IMG/VR virus record: IMGVR_UViG_3300040809_000245
Span: 1 to 49,816 of that record
DNA: 49,816 nucleotides
DNA from: a virus
Strand: one strand, 5' to 3'
Shown piece by piece: positions 32,974 to 40,797 of the stretch. Numbering within the stretch: position 1 is the first letter of the stretch; each line of letters starts with the position of its first letter. Under the pieces are notes generated by a model. It ran no database searches. It was not told where the DNA came from and was given only the letters and a program-made list of their open reading frames with translations. Both the position numbers and the translations under genes were made by a program.

Positions 32974-35471
32974 CCAAAAAAACTTTCAAGTGTAGCCTCA
33001 CGTTCAAGTTTCCAACCAATAGAATCTAGTATAAACTTTAACGGATCAGTAAATGTTTTTTCAAATTGCATATCGTAATCAACATATTTGTGTAATTCAA
33101 ATTCTTGTGGTATTTTTGTAGCAAAAGAAATAACTGTATCTTTAACTGTATTTGGTTGTTTCAACATTAAGAATTTAATTTTGTCACCATTTTTAATTAA
33201 AGGATACTTTCTTTCAAGTTTGTGTTTATGTATGTTGTAATTATATATTAAAGAACCTTTTACATGAATAGGTGTTCCTTTATTATAAATTTGTGATGAG
33301 TTTATGTACTTATCTAAATTATTACAAGACCTAGGGAACGCAACTTCTTCAGGTGATAATGTTTTAAATACTTCTTTAAAATCACGTACAAATTTAATAA
33401 GATTATCTTCACTATCATTCATAATTACACGAATAGCATCTTTAATCTTACCTCTACATACTTCAGGTGTAGATGATTTAACTGCTTCAACACCCATAAT
33501 TTTTAGTTTAGGTATATCAAATCTGATACCTTCTTCATCAAATACATTCATCATATATCTTTTTTTAGCAACCCATATACCTTTATTAGCAATTGCTTCT
33601 CGTTTCATAATCATTTTTTGTTGATAAGCATTTATATAATTAGCAAGATTTTGAAAACTATCATCAATTACTTTTTGTATTTTTTCTTCAGCTGCTTTAT
33701 CAATAAAATCTACAATTTGATTTACCGATTTATTTTTACATACTTTTTCTACTAGTTTATCTAATCTTAAATAAATTGAATCTGTATCAGACGCAACAAC
33801 ATAATTTATGTTATTAGTTTGTAATATTTTATTCATAAATCTATTTACATCACGTTCTACCCAACGAATAGATAACTGACCACCTAGAGTAATTGCCTCT
33901 GCCTGTTTTACATCAAAGTATCTAAAGTATTGATTACCAATTGCACCGTAAGCAGAGTTAAGAGCAATCTTTTTTGCCATTTGTATATTATGACATCTAC
34001 TAATTTCGTTTTGATAGATAGGATCTTTTGTCTTTTGAAATTCTTTCTTGGCTTCAATTGCCTTCTTCTTATATACTACACGTTCGGTATACATTTTCTC
34101 CATCAGTTCAGGTAAGAACCCTTGTTTATCTCTTTTAAACATTGCACCATTTGGTGCGATAGTTACATTACGATCTTTTGCCCATTTAAGATTTAATTTT
34201 TCTTCTAAAAAGTTTTCTACACCAACTGCTTTTGGTTCAACTCCTACAAATGTTTCAGGACTTATATTGTATTGCATAATTAAATGTGGATAAAGTGAGT
34301 TAAGGTCAAATGAAACAATCCAATTATGTAATCCTAGTTGTGGATCTTTTACATATGCACCTTCGTATTGTGAATCTTTTATCTGATCTTCTCTTGGTGG
34401 TATAATAACATTTTTTTCTAATAGATGATTATAGATTAGTGTATCCCAACATCTTACTTGTGAATATACATCTGTATAATTTACTTTATAGTCATAGGCC
34501 ATAGTTAAGCAAAGTTCAATTAACTTCATCTTATCTTCAAGTCTATCAACAAGCTCAACATCTTGTATATTATATTCTACAAATCTTTGATAATCTTTTG
34601 TATAAAAATCTTTAAACGTTTCATATGGATTATCTAACTTTTGTTCGCCCAGTTCTACCTTAGCAATGTAATTTAGTTTATAGCTTTCTTGTCTTACATA
34701 AGTAAATTTTCTGTACAAATCGAAATAATCTAATACTGAAATACCAAGTATATTCCAAAACTGTGAATTTTTATTTCCCATTTGCACACGGTCAGCGTTG
34801 ACATAATTCCATGGTGACATTTTATTAATTGTATCATTATCAAACAAAAATCTCATTCGATTCATAAGATACGGTATATCAAAAAATTTTACATTCCAAC
34901 CTGTTACAATATCAGGATGATTTTTGCACCAAAATTTAAGAAACTCTAATAATAGATGTTTTTCATTTTGACATTTTATATAAGTTACATTAGATTTTTT
35001 AGAAATAAAATCACCTGTACCCCATGTTAATATCTGTTTGTTAGTATGATTTTTTACTGTGATACAGATAACCGTTTCTTTTGCAGTATCAGGATCGGGA
35101 AAGCCGTTCTCACACTCGGTTTCAATATCAAGTGTGAATATCTTTATGTAATCTTTATTCCATCTCATCTCGCCTTTATATTCGTCAGCGATATATTGAT
35201 AATTATATCGATTCATACCATAGATTTTATATTCAGGTATGCCGCTATATTCGTTATAGAAATTTTTAGCTTTTACAATCGAATCAAATCTTTTTGATTT
35301 AAGATTTGTGCCGTCTAGTGTTTTGTATTTTGATTCTTCGTTTGTAGGTAAATAAAGTTTAGGACTATAGTTGATTCTACTCAAATATGATTGGCCATTA
35401 TTAACACCTCTAATAAGAAGTTTACCTTTATGCTCTACAACATTTGTGTAAAAACTACTTGCTAAATTCAT
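32970..35471 (-). CDS. 43: T4 gp43-like DNA polymerase (family B)
   Basis: An 833-aa replicative polymerase. Exonuclease motif I is DIETE (115-119), followed by GWNVKFFDIPYL (Exo II). Polymerase motif A reads SLYPHLIMQYN, the KxxxNSxYG helix is KIALNSAYGA, and motif C is ASDTDSIYL. It is slightly shorter than T4 gp43 (about 898 aa). A sigma70 promoter (35477-35505) ends only 5 nt before the ATG and no ribosome site is visible, suggesting a leaderless message. T4 gp43 represses its own translation; no such operator hairpin is evident here. Confidence 0.97.
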   Translation of the reverse strand: MNLASSFYTNVVEHKGKLLIRGVNNGQSYLSRINYSPKLYLPTNEESKYKTLDGTNLKSKRFDSIVKAKNFYNEYSGIPEYKIYGMNRYNYQYIADEYKGEMRWNKDYIKIFTLDIETECENGFPDPDTAKETVICITVKNHTNKQILTWGTGDFISKKSNVTYIKCQNEKHLLLEFLKFWCKNHPDIVTGWNVKFFDIPYLMNRMRFLFDNDTINKMSPWNYVNADRVQMGNKNSQFWNILGISVLDYFDLYRKFTYVRQESYKLNYIAKVELGEQKLDNPYETFKDFYTKDYQRFVEYNIQDVELVDRLEDKMKLIELCLTMAYDYKVNYTDVYSQVRCWDTLIYNHLLEKNVIIPPREDQIKDSQYEGAYVKDPQLGLHNWIVSFDLNSLYPHLIMQYNISPETFVGVEPKAVGVENFLEEKLNLKWAKDRNVTIAPNGAMFKRDKQGFLPELMEKMYTERVVYKKKAIEAKKEFQKTKDPIYQNEISRCHNIQMAKKIALNSAYGAIGNQYFRYFDVKQAEAITLGGQLSIRWVERDVNRFMNKILQTNNINYVVASDTDSIYLRLDKLVEKVCKNKSVNQIVDFIDKAAEEKIQKVIDDSFQNLANYINAYQQKMIMKREAIANKGIWVAKKRYMMNVFDEEGIRFDIPKLKIMGVEAVKSSTPEVCRGKIKDAIRVIMNDSEDNLIKFVRDFKEVFKTLSPEEVAFPRSCNNLDKYINSSQIYNKGTPIHVKGSLIYNYNIHKHKLERKYPLIKNGDKIKFLMLKQPNTVKDTVISFATKIPQEFELHKYVDYDMQFEKTFTDPLKFILDSIGWKLEREATLESFFG

Positions 35472-35476
35472 ATAAT

Positions 35477-35505
35477 ATTATAACATAAAGACTTAAAAAA
35501 GTCAA
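35477..35505 (-). promoter_or_regulatory. sigma70 promoter for DNA polymerase, leaderless spacing
   Basis: TTGACT (35500-35505), 17-bp spacer, TATAAT (35477-35482). Only 5 nt separate the -10 box from the gp43 ATG, so the start site would lie at the ATG. Confidence 0.75.
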
Positions 35506-35802
35506 CTATGTGATAATTTTACTTTTAGGTGTAACTATCTGACCTGTGTTTTGTTGATATGCACCAATCATATTATCGTCTGGTGTAGTGTCAGTAATTA
35601 TATTTGACTCTTTGATATGTATAACTTCATCCTTTGTGTATGGTATGTATGGATGAAATCCTATTTGCATAGGTTTGCCTGGTTGTCCTTGCATTGGTAT
35701 CAATACAAAAGGTTTCTTTATTGCCACATGATCTGCTCTATCGCTTTCTTGTGGCGTACCTATTACGTCCTCTCCAGATGAGAGTCTGTATAATCTAATC
35801 AT
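35506..35802 (-). CDS. small beta-rich (LSm-like) phage protein
   Basis: A 98-aa protein beginning MIRLYRLSSGEDVIGTPQES. Its short beta-strand pattern and IHIKESNIIT-type edge look like an LSm-type barrel common in marine T4-like phages. An AGGAG site precedes the ATG. Location between RegA and polymerase suggests RNA or replication work; the fold and role are inference. Confidence 0.7.
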   Translation of the reverse strand: MIRLYRLSSGEDVIGTPQESDRADHVAIKKPFVLIPMQGQPGKPMQIGFHPYIPYTKDEVIHIKESNIITDTTPDDNMIGAYQQNTGQIVTPKSKIIT

Positions 35803-35811
35803 AATATACTC

Positions 35812-36246
35812 CTATTCAGTTTTTGATTCTTCAGTAGTTTGTTTTTTACCAATATTATATTTTGCTTGCAAATCCCATTCGCTCTTTTCTTTGAAAGCAA
35901 TAATTTTGATTTGTGATAAAGGTGCTTTATTCTCAGCAGCTTTTGGATTTACAATTGTCAATAAATTCCAATCTTGTAATAAAACTGATATTGTGTTTCT
36001 TCTTTGTACATCATTTTCAACCAAAGTTGCTTTCTTACCATCTAAGGCAAACAACTCTTTAAAATGTACTATGTAATATTTTCCTTGTTTGTGTAGTATG
36101 TGACAAGACTGAAATAATGTTTTGTCTTTACGACTTGCAACACCTATTCGGGACAAGGTTTCCCTAATCTTCAAAAAATCATCTGGTTGTTTTAGAGTAA
36201 CCTCTAACATCTGCTCAGGTGACCAATTAAAACTTTCTTCGCTCAT
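35812..36246 (-). CDS. regA: translational repressor RegA
   Basis: A 144-aa RegA homolog. Core segments are MLEVTLKQPDDFLKIRETLSRIG (in two parts), a CHILHKQGKYYIVHFKELFAL strand run, and DVQRRNTISVLLQDWNLL, the helix-loop part near the RNA site. In T4, RegA binds start regions of early mRNAs to stop translation. The gene order gp44-gp62-regA-gp43 is that of T4. It overlaps gp62 by 4 nt. The Lys/Glu-rich C-terminal tail is variable in the family. Confidence 0.92.
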   Translation of the reverse strand: MSEESFNWSPEQMLEVTLKQPDDFLKIRETLSRIGVASRKDKTLFQSCHILHKQGKYYIVHFKELFALDGKKATLVENDVQRRNTISVLLQDWNLLTIVNPKAAENKAPLSQIKIIAFKEKSEWDLQAKYNIGKKQTTEESKTE

Positions 36247-36641
36247 TTTTTTCTCCCACCTTTATCTAACTTCTCTTTGATAAAGTCTAATTGTTTTTTA
36301 TCTAGTATGTCTAAGGCTGTTTTTGCTTTTGCGTTGCTATATCCATAATATTCTTTTACATACTCTAAATTTTTCGATTTTGAAGTAGTTGCCCACTTAC
36401 CACCAAATCGTTTTCTTTTTCTAATACTATTTAGTAGAAAATGAAACTGAAGGCGTTTAGTGAGGCTGTGATGAAAATTCATCTCATTGGCCATCATAAT
36501 ACTGTCAATATGTTGCGACAGGCAACGATTAATCACGTATGGTGGATATTTTTTTTCCCATGTCAGATCATCTCCGTCAAGTAAATTAACTTTTGTCCAG
36601 TTAATTGCATTTAAATAATCACTCAATTTATATTCAATCAT
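36243..36641 (-). CDS. 62: T4 gp62-like clamp-loader small subunit
   Basis: A 132-aa protein, shorter than T4 gp62 (about 187 aa). It begins MIEYKLSDYLNAINWTK, with ANEMNFHHSLTKRLQFHFLL in the middle and a Lys-rich end, as expected for the accessory clamp-loader subunit that works with gp44 to load the gp45 clamp. Its ATG lies 11 nt after the tRNA-Thr 3' end, with only a weak ribosome site, so tRNA processing would leave a very short leader. Confidence 0.86.
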   Translation of the reverse strand: MIEYKLSDYLNAINWTKVNLLDGDDLTWEKKYPPYVINRCLSQHIDSIMMANEMNFHHSLTKRLQFHFLLNSIRKRKRFGGKWATTSKSKNLEYVKEYYGYSNAKAKTALDILDKKQLDFIKEKLDKGGRKK

Positions 36642-36652
36642 AATATACTTTC

Positions 36653-36728
36653 TGGTGCCGCTTCACGGATTTGAACCGCGGACCTACTGATTACAAATCA
36701 GTTGCTCTACCAACTGAGCTAAAGCGGC
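36653..36728 (-). tRNA. tRNA-Thr (anticodon TGT)
   Basis: A 76-nt tRNA on the minus strand from 36728 to 36653. The acceptor stem GCCGCTT/AAGCGGC ends in an encoded ACCA. The D-arm contains TAGCTCAGTTGGTAGAGCA, the anticodon loop TTTGTAA gives TGT (Thr, reads ACA), and the T-arm has GGTTCAAATCC. All four arms pair. It lies between the 51-aa gene and gp62, inside the clamp-loader operon. It could support codon use in an AT-rich phage, or its processing could separate gp44 from gp62 messages. Confidence 0.96.
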
Positions 36729-36734
36729 TCATTG

Positions 36735-36890
36735 TTAGTGTCTTTTTTCGTGTTTTATATGACCTTTATGAGAACCCATATAGTAATCGCCTGGTTCATA
36801 ATCCCATCTCTTACCGTGATGACCTCTTATATCAGCATACCACATTCTTAACTTCACTATCAAAGTTCTAAAAAACGTTCTTCTTGCCAT
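36735..36890 (-). CDS. 51-aa basic peptide between gp44 and tRNA-Thr
   Basis: A short gene starting MARRTFFRTLIVKLRMWYAD, with Arg/His/Lys and aromatic residues throughout. AGAGGA lies 5 nt before the ATG, and it starts 8 nt after the gp44 stop. Its well-placed ribosome site supports it. The product is basic and might bind nucleic acid; function unknown. Confidence 0.66.
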   Translation of the reverse strand: MARRTFFRTLIVKLRMWYADIRGHHGKRWDYEPGDYYMGSHKGHIKHEKRH

Positions 36891-36898
36891 TTCATCCT

Positions 36899-37843
36899 CT
36901 ATTTAAATTTACATTCTGCCATGATTTGTGTCAGGCACGCAACCATATTTATCTCATGGTCTGCCACAAAGGCTGATTTATATTGATAATCGGCGATTGT
37001 TAGTACGGCCGCAGGTATAGATTGAGGTTGTAGATGTTTGTATAGAATATCATAGATACTACTAAACAAAGATGATGGATCTTTATCAAGGTTTTGAATA
37101 ACCCATTTTCTCATATCACCAAATCTTTTTTCTTTTAACATCTTAATCAACTCTTTATTGTTGATTTCTGATAAAGAAACAAGTATACCACTATCAATCT
37201 TACCCCTTACAGAATATCTTTGTAATTCATTGATTGTTCTTCTAAAGTCTGGATAATGTCTTTGTATGAGTTCAGCCAATACTTTTTTATCAAACTCTAT
37301 GTTTTCTGTTTTAAGTATTTCACCTAGTCTTTCTAAAAATGCAGTAGCAGTTTTTACTTTTTGACCATTTGTAATACGAAAATCAATTACAGTACAACGA
37401 CTATGTAAGGCAGGTATTATTTTGTTTTTAAAATTACAAGTAAATATAAATCTACAGTTTTTATAAAATGTTTCAATAAAGTTTCTTAATGCAGGTTGAA
37501 CACTATCAGCATTCATATAATCTGCCTCATCTATAATAACAACTTTATGATTTGTAGATTCGTCTAGCGATACGGTAGACGCAAAGTTTTTGATTGTAGT
37601 TCTTAATGTATCAATGTGTCGGCCTTCGTCTGAACCATTGATAATAATATAATCAGCACCTAACTCCTCACACAAGGCACGAGCAACTGTTGTTTTGCCC
37701 GTACCAGCTGTGCCAGAAAGGAGAAGATTTGGTATCTCTTTTTGATTTAAAAACTTTGAAAAAGTAATTTTTAAATCTTCAGTTAAGATACATTCTGATA
37801 TTTTTCTTGGACGGTATTTTTCAACCCATAAAAAGTCTGACAT
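36899..37843 (-). CDS. 44: T4 gp44-like clamp-loader ATPase
   Basis: A 314-aa AAA+ ATPase. It opens MSDFLWVEKYRPRKISECIL, typical of the family; Walker A GTAGTGKT (44-51), Walker B VVIIDEAD (101-108), and HSRC (147-150) carrying the arginine finger. It forms the loader with gp62 that opens the gp45 ring. A GAGGAA ribosome site precedes the ATG. The short basic gene and tRNA-Thr follow. Confidence 0.96.
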   Translation of the reverse strand: MSDFLWVEKYRPRKISECILTEDLKITFSKFLNQKEIPNLLLSGTAGTGKTTVARALCEELGADYIIINGSDEGRHIDTLRTTIKNFASTVSLDESTNHKVVIIDEADYMNADSVQPALRNFIETFYKNCRFIFTCNFKNKIIPALHSRCTVIDFRITNGQKVKTATAFLERLGEILKTENIEFDKKVLAELIQRHYPDFRRTINELQRYSVRGKIDSGILVSLSEINNKELIKMLKEKRFGDMRKWVIQNLDKDPSSLFSSIYDILYKHLQPQSIPAAVLTIADYQYKSAFVADHEINMVACLTQIMAECKFK

Positions 37844-37865
37844 AATATATTCCTCACGTTATTCA

Positions 37866-38213
37866 TCATTTATCTTCCATTGTAAATTCACTTACGATTT
37901 CACTATCAACATCAAAGCCACCTTTATTAATTGTCCAGGTGTCTTCGTGTCGTTCATAATCGTGTTCACTTACAAATTCTTGTACTTTATCTGCCAGCTC
38001 TTTGTCTTCATCACTAGCACTAGAATATTCATTCCAATTAAAATAAAGTCCTTTTTCAAAGTTTTGAAGACTACCAAATTGTTCTATAATATCATCTACA
38101 TCAATTTTTCTATTAAGATAATGTGTGGATTGGTGGTACTCTCTATCTTCAACTTTTAGAGTATCACCAGGTTTATATTCAGTACCGTCTTCTAGTTTAT
38201 ATTTGTCTGACAT
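37866..38213 (-). CDS. acidic protein between the clamp and clamp loader
   Basis: A 115-aa acidic protein starting MSDKYKLEDGTEYKPGDTL. It is rich in Asp, Glu, Tyr and His, with an ATG overlapping the gp45 stop (TAATG). Position between clamp and loader subunits suggests a replication or regulatory role, but no domain is recognised. Confidence 0.68.
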   Translation of the reverse strand: MSDKYKLEDGTEYKPGDTLKVEDREYHQSTHYLNRKIDVDDIIEQFGSLQNFEKGLYFNWNEYSSASDEDKELADKVQEFVSEHDYERHEDTWTINKGGFDVDSEIVSEFTMEDK

Positions 38214-38878
38214 TAAAATACACTATCTGCTTCTAAAGCAATCCAATATTGTACTTTAACCTTTTTGTTTATGAAGTGAGCAATCTTTGCCTTCGATAAA
38301 GCAACATCATATTCGCCAGGAATAATTTTCATATTCTCTGCCTTAATATATGCAGTAAACTCTAAATCTGTTTCACCCACTATAATAGATGATTCATTTG
38401 AGTTACTATTCTTTTTATCTAAAGCAACTAATTTAATTTTGCCTTTTTCACCTTTAAAAGCAATGTCAGGTAGACTTAAATTAGTATATAACTTTTTGAC
38501 AGAATCATAGTCTTCATTTTTTAATGTAAATGAAACTGTTTTGTCTGGCATTGATATTTGTTTTGATGGATATCTTAACGTTGACTTGTCAGCAAATGCA
38601 TATCTAGCTGATAGAGTAGATTTCTCATCTTGTATTTTTAAATTAGCAGCACCATTAAACTTTAAAACTGGTTGTTGAAAAGAATCTACAGCTCTTAAAA
38701 ATTCTGGCAAATCATATATACCAAATTCTGTTTCAAACTGTTCCTCAACGTCTGCCTTTGCCATAATGTTTTTCATAGTTGACATTGTACTTAATGTCTT
38801 ACCAGGTGTAAACAAAATGTTAGCATTAATATCCGAGAAATTTCTCAAAATACTAATTGTATTATCACTTATTTTCAT
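38213..38878 (-). CDS. 45: T4 gp45-like sliding clamp
   Basis: A 221-aa trimeric processivity clamp. It starts MKISDNTISILRNFSDINANILF, the first beta-alpha unit of the family, and contains LPEFLRAVDSF and a VDSVF-like acidic end region. In T4 the clamp also activates late transcription together with gp33 and gp55, which fits the late boxes seen here. An AAGGAG ribosome site precedes the ATG. Confidence 0.92.
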   Translation of the reverse strand: MKISDNTISILRNFSDINANILFTPGKTLSTMSTMKNIMAKADVEEQFETEFGIYDLPEFLRAVDSFQQPVLKFNGAANLKIQDEKSTLSARYAFADKSTLRYPSKQISMPDKTVSFTLKNEDYDSVKKLYTNLSLPDIAFKGEKGKIKLVALDKKNSNSNESSIIVGETDLEFTAYIKAENMKIIPGEYDVALSKAKIAHFINKKVKVQYWIALEADSVF

Positions 38879-39138
38879 TTCTTCTCCTTATCATTATTTA
38901 ATAATAGTATAACATAATGAATTGCTTTTAACAAGTCTTTACGATTATAACCATTTTTTCTACCATACCTAGACAAATATTTAATTGCGTTGGCTTGGCA
39001 AAAATCACTTTTAATACCAATAGACTTTAATAAATCTAAAGTTTGAATACCATCTTTACCAGATGAGTAATGTTGACCATATGTAGATTTAATATAATTT
39101 TCAATCTCTTTACATATTTTGTCTTCATTGTATTTCAT
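38875..39138 (-). CDS. DUF3310-like small protein
   Basis: An 87-aa helical protein whose C-terminal half, FCQANAIKYLSRYGRKNGYNRKDLLKAIHY (in two parts), matches the phage DUF3310 pattern. An N-terminal HYSSGKDGIQTLDLLKS segment is extra. A sigma70 promoter ends 6 nt before the ATG with no ribosome site, giving a leaderless message. The family function is not known; it heads the clamp operon. Confidence 0.8.
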   Translation of the reverse strand: MKYNEDKICKEIENYIKSTYGQHYSSGKDGIQTLDLLKSIGIKSDFCQANAIKYLSRYGRKNGYNRKDLLKAIHYVILLLNNDKEKK

Positions 39139-39144
39139 AATATT

Positions 39145-39173
39145 ATTATATCACTAAATTGAATTTGAGTCAA
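39145..39173 (-). promoter_or_regulatory. sigma70 promoter for the clamp operon, leaderless spacing
   Basis: TTGACT (39168-39173), 17-bp spacer, TATAAT (39145-39150), with 6 nt to the ATG at 39138. It overlaps the 3' end of the peroxiredoxin gene. Confidence 0.75.
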
Positions 39174-39678
39174 TAGATGATGATTGTAAATATTTTAACA
39201 CATTCTCTGGTGCACTTACGCTATAAGGATCACCTGTTGTATTATCACCTTTACCTGGTTCTTCAAATAAGGCTTCTACTGTACCATTGTTTACAATAGC
39301 AGCATATCTCCACGATCTCATTCCAAAACCTGCAATTGTTTTTTCTACAAGCATATCAACTTGATCCGTAAAGTCACCATTTCCATCTGGTATAACTTTT
39401 ACATTTTCAAGTTTTTGATCAGCTGCCCAAGCATTCATAACAAACGAATCATTTACTGATAAACAATAAATGTCGTCTATGCCGTGTTCTTTAAACACGT
39501 CAGCTAATTTTTCAAAGCCTGGCAATTGTTGAGTTGAACATGTAGGAGTAAAAGCACCTGGTAAAGCAAACAGTATAACTCTTTTATCTTTAAAGTAAGT
39601 ATCAGTAGTTGTTTCTGTCCATTGACCAAGTGATCTTACTCTAAAATTTACTTCTGGTAATTTATCACCTTGTTTCAT
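39154..39678 (-). CDS. peroxiredoxin (Prx5-like)
   Basis: A 174-aa thiol peroxidase. The peroxidatic Cys47 lies in PGAFTPTCST, the Prx5/glutaredoxin-dependent form, with MRSWRYAAIVNNG holding the conserved Arg. It would reduce H2O2 or organic peroxides during infection. The start has an AAGGAG site and an upstream TTGACA-17-TAAACT promoter. A phage-borne peroxiredoxin is an auxiliary metabolic gene, perhaps protecting infected oceanic cells with few defences of their own. Confidence 0.9.
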   Translation of the reverse strand: MKQGDKLPEVNFRVRSLGQWTETTTDTYFKDKRVILFALPGAFTPTCSTQQLPGFEKLADVFKEHGIDDIYCLSVNDSFVMNAWAADQKLENVKVIPDGNGDFTDQVDMLVEKTIAGFGMRSWRYAAIVNNGTVEALFEEPGKGDNTTGDPYSVSAPENVLKYLQSSSIDSNSI

Positions 39679-39709
39679 AATATTTCTCCTTATAATATAA
39701 TTTACATAT

Positions 39710-39738
39710 AGTTTACACTATATTGTCAAAATTGTCAA
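39710..39738 (-). promoter_or_regulatory. sigma70-like promoter for peroxiredoxin
   Basis: TTGACA (39733-39738), 17-bp spacer, TAAACT (39710-39715), with an AAGGAG site before the ATG at 39678. Confidence 0.6.
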
Positions 39739-39742
39739 TACT

Positions 39743-39898
39743 CTATATGCTTTGCAATCTTGGATCTTTTGATGTGATATTTTTTTCTGCTTTTGGTCTT
39801 GCGATTGAGTCTTTTGATCTTTTTCTCAATTGAGCTTTAGCAGAATTTTCTCTACTTCTTTCAGTAAAGATTTTTTTTAAATCCCATTTAAAATTCAT
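39743..39898 (-). CDS. 51-aa basic peptide controlled by a glutamine riboswitch
   Basis: A short gene starting MNFKWDLKKIFTERSRENSA, rich in Lys and Arg, with no recognised domain. GGAGGG lies just before the ATG, and a glutamine-riboswitch-like RNA is directly upstream. That is the layout of Downstream-peptide riboswitches, which precede small genes of unknown role in marine cyanobacteria and phages. The basic, hydrophilic sequence could be a regulator of nitrogen metabolism; this is inference. Confidence 0.78.
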   Translation of the reverse strand: MNFKWDLKKIFTERSRENSAKAQLRKRSKDSIARPKAEKNITSKDPRLQSI

Positions 39899-39916
39899 AC
39901 ACCCTCCGTTTATAGT

Positions 39917-39970
39917 TAGGTGCGTTCCTTCAGCATTTGCTTACTTCCGACTCATAAGAGTTGAACGATA
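39917..39970 (-). promoter_or_regulatory. glutamine riboswitch (glnA / Downstream-peptide type)
   Basis: On the minus strand the RNA reads CGTTC, a small ACTC-TTAT-GAGT hairpin, CGGAAGTAAGC, an AGC/GCT hairpin, then GAAGGAACGCACC. CGTTC pairs with GAACG to close a three-way junction. The GGAAGTA and GAAGGAACGC blocks are the conserved core of glutamine-binding glnA/Downstream-peptide RNAs. A late box lies just upstream, so transcription would begin at the first base of the aptamer; the ribosome site and 51-aa gene follow at once, suggesting control of translation. Confidence 0.88.
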
Positions 39971-39975
39971 TAAAG

Positions 39976-39983
39976 TATTTATA
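39976..39983 (-). promoter_or_regulatory. T4-type late promoter box (TATAAATA) driving the riboswitch
   Basis: An exact TATAAATA whose first bases lie in the 3' arm of the Hsp20 terminator-like hairpin. The expected start site near 39970 is the first base of the riboswitch. Confidence 0.72.
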
Positions 39984-40013
39984 TCTGGTATGCGTTTGAA
40001 ACATACCAGATAT
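39981..40013 (-). terminator. perfect 12-bp hairpin after hsp20
   Basis: ATATCTGGTATG pairs with CATACCAGATAT around a 9-nt loop, 9 nt after the Hsp20 stop. No T run follows; instead the arm runs into the late box. It may stop or stabilise the Hsp20 message. Confidence 0.6.
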
Positions 40014-40021
40014 TGGTTTTA

Positions 40022-40465
40022 TTATTTGATTGAGATAGTTCTAGGCTTTTTATGTTCTGGAACTATTCTCTCTAAAGACACCCTTAACAAGCCGTCTTTT
40101 AGTTCAGCGCCTTTAACTTCAACGTCTTCAGCGATTGTAAAAGATTTTTTAAAGTATCTTTTAGCGATACCTTTATGGATTACTTCTCCATCTTTAGTAT
40201 CTTCCTTTTCGTCTTTTTTAGACTCAATAGATAAAACACCCTCCTCAAGGTCGATGTTTATATCTTTTTTATTATAACCAGCAAGTGCGATTTCAATATC
40301 GTACTTATTCTTATCCTGTTTTACTATATTGTAATAAGGAAAAGCTGTAGTTTGGATATGATCTAACTGATGATCAAACATTGATTCAAAATGTCTGAAC
40401 GTGTCATCAAATCCTACGGTTAGTGGTCTTAATTGATTGAAAATAGATAATGCTTTATTAGTCAT
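40022..40465 (-). CDS. small heat-shock protein Hsp20 (IbpA-like)
   Basis: A 147-aa alpha-crystallin-fold holdase. The start MTNKALSIFNQLRPLTVGFDDTF is IbpA-like; FPYYNIVKQDKNKYDIEIALAGYNKKDI begins the domain (two parts), ending LKDGLLRVSLER and the C-terminal ISIK tail (the I-x-I anchor). It would keep phage or host proteins soluble. It has a strong AAGGAGG ribosome site and a composite late/sigma70 promoter. Hsp20 genes are common in marine T4-like phages. Confidence 0.94.
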   Translation of the reverse strand: MTNKALSIFNQLRPLTVGFDDTFRHFESMFDHQLDHIQTTAFPYYNIVKQDKNKYDIEIALAGYNKKDINIDLEEGVLSIESKKDEKEDTKDGEVIHKGIAKRYFKKSFTIAEDVEVKGAELKDGLLRVSLERIVPEHKKPRTISIK

Positions 40466-40529
40466 AATTAACCTCCTTGTTTAAGCAAAGTTATCTTTAT
40501 ATCGAATACCCATTTGGCATATTCAATAT

Positions 40530-40561
40530 TATTTATATAAGTACGATATTTTATTTGTCAA
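40530..40561 (-). promoter_or_regulatory. composite sigma70 and late promoter for hsp20
   Basis: TTGACA (40556-40561) stands 18 bp from a TATAAA that is part of an exact late box TATAAATA (40530-40537). The Hsp20 ATG is 65 nt further on, with an AAGGAGG site. This could serve both phases. Confidence 0.68.
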
Positions 40562-40565
40562 CCCT

Positions 40566-40755
40566 ACTTATAGAAATTCACTAGGCTGAGGATCCCTACC
40601 AGTTCCCTAGTGAATATCTATAAGTGGTAGTTTCATTTTGTCACGGAGTTAAACTACCAAACATCACCGATTTATATGGGTTGTTTTAGATTTTTAATCA
40701 ACGTACAACCCCAACGTATCTATACCTCTACAAGGTCTTATGAACCGCCTTGTAG
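40566..40755 (-). other. gene-free region with four successive hairpins, candidate structured RNA
   Basis: Between bS21 and Hsp20 about 330 nt hold no convincing gene. Minus-strand RNA could form, in order: CTACAAGG/CCTTGTAG (40728-40755, 8 bp); GGGTTGT/ACAACCC (40678-40711, 7 bp); GGTAGTTT/AAACTACC with a flanking pair (40625-40659, 8-9 bp); and a long stem of 9 bp, an A-A mismatch and 10 bp (40566-40625) around a 20-nt loop. None is followed by a T run, so simple terminators are unlikely. A small RNA, processing signals or an unknown riboswitch are open. Confidence 0.55.
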
Positions 40756-40797
40756 TAATAATATATATACTTATCAGACACAGACGGCATAGAATTT

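Noticed and set aside
40739-40790. Very short frame (about 19 aa) in the hairpin region after bS21
   Set aside because: There is no ribosome site and it runs into the first hairpin; a structured RNA explains the region better.
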